NCBI GenBank assembly: GCA_035507475.1
Contig: DATJOB010000012.1
Location: 1-7,170 of the forward strand
Length of the DNA stretch: 7,170 nucleotides
Source of the DNA: DATARH01 sp035507475
GTDB taxonomy: Bacteria; Pseudomonadota; Alphaproteobacteria; ATCC43930; CGMCC-115725
Reading direction: 5' to 3'
Positions 6,815-7,170 of this stretch are shown here, one piece after another (the first letter of the stretch is position 1; every line of letters begins with the position of its first letter). The notes beneath the pieces are model-generated. The model did no database searches, was not told the origin of the DNA, and saw nothing but the letters and a program-made list of their open reading frames with translations. A program made the translations under genes and the position numbers.

Positions 6815-7170
6815 ATGATCGATTTCTACTATTGGCCGACGCCGAACGGCTGGAAGATCTCGATCATGCTCGAGGAATGCGGCCTCGACTATCGCATGGT
6901 CCCGGTCAATATCGGCAAGGGCGACCAGTTCAAGCCCGAGTTCCTGGCGATCAGCCCGAACAACCGGATGCCGGCGATCGTCGACCACGATGCGCCGGAG
7001 CGCGCCGGGTCGGGGCCGCTGCCGGTGTTCGAGTCGGGCGCCATCCTGCTGCATCTCGCGGACAAGGCGGGGCGCTTCGCGCCGACCGATCCGCGCGGCC
7101 GCAAGGAGCTCCTGGAATGGCTCTTCTGGCAGGTCGGCAATCTCGGGCCGATGGCCGGGCAGCTCTCGCA
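6815..7170 (+). CDS. Nu-class glutathione S-transferase, YfcG-like (partial, C-terminus beyond window)
   Basis: The first 118 residues of a glutathione transferase closely resembling E. coli YfcG, a nu-class enzyme with GSH-dependent disulfide-bond oxidoreductase activity. The thioredoxin-fold N-terminal domain begins MIDFYYWPTPNGWK, keeping Thr9 and Asn11, the residues that contact glutathione in this class in place of a catalytic Tyr, Ser or Cys. GKGDQFKPEFLAISPNNRMPA (34-54) has the cis-Pro at Pro53, and FESGAILLHLADKAG (72-86) carries Glu73-Ser74, which bind the gamma-glutamyl group. The start of the helical C-terminal domain, EWLFWQVGNLGPMAGQ (101-116), matches the class. The ATG at 6815 has GAGGGAA upstream at 6800-6806. 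The full protein would normally be about 200-230 residues. It faces away from the MarC gene; a role in thiol redox or detoxification is inferred from the family. Confidence 0.9.
   Translation, partial: MIDFYYWPTPNGWKISIMLEECGLDYRMVPVNIGKGDQFKPEFLAISPNNRMPAIVDHDAPERAGSGPLPVFESGAILLHLADKAGRFAPTDPRGRKELLEWLFWQVGNLGPMAGQLS

Overview
The window is very GC-rich (about 70% by eye), with tightly packed genes, strong G/C third-position bias and long antisense open frames that are composition artefacts. Protein style and gene families (PhyH, CaiB/BaiF, HpaB-like oxygenase, MarC, YfcG-like GST) fit a metabolically versatile proteobacterium, most likely an alphaproteobacterium. That placement is inference; no rRNA or marker gene is present.

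Layout, left to right. (1) Minus strand, 1-1097: a secreted alpha/beta hydrolase, followed at its 3' end by a GTGA overlap that may start a further gene running off the left edge. (2) 1098-1268: a 171-bp divergent intergenic region with two separate perfect inverted repeats (9-bp and 10-bp arms). (3) Plus strand, 1269-6096: a five-gene cluster encoding an HpaB/HsaA-type flavin-dependent monooxygenase (acyl-CoA dehydrogenase fold), its probable flavin reductase, a 3-hydroxyisobutyrate-dehydrogenase-family oxidoreductase, a phytanoyl-CoA-dioxygenase-family Fe(II)/2-oxoglutarate oxygenase and a family III CoA-transferase. The gaps are 82, 7, 20 and 9 bp. (4) 6097-6114: a convergent junction with a small hairpin. 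(5) Minus strand, 6115-6768: a MarC-family membrane protein. (6) Plus strand, 6815 to the window end: the N-terminal part of a nu-class (YfcG-like) glutathione transferase, divergent from marC with only 46 bp between start codons.

The cluster is the most interesting part. It has the makings of a small catabolic or tailoring pathway: two different O2-activating steps (reduced flavin and Fe(II)/2OG), one NAD(P)-dependent hydroxyacid or aldehyde-acid oxidoreduction, and CoA activation of a carboxylate. One possible order is hydroxylation by the flavin oxygenase pair, oxidation or reduction of a hydroxyacid, CoA transfer, and hydroxylation of an acyl-CoA by the PhyH enzyme. The substrate cannot be read from the sequence, and I do not recognise this exact gene set as a named pathway. 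No regulator or transporter for it lies in the window.

I see no tRNA, rRNA, CRISPR array, insertion sequence, attachment site or frameshifted gene.
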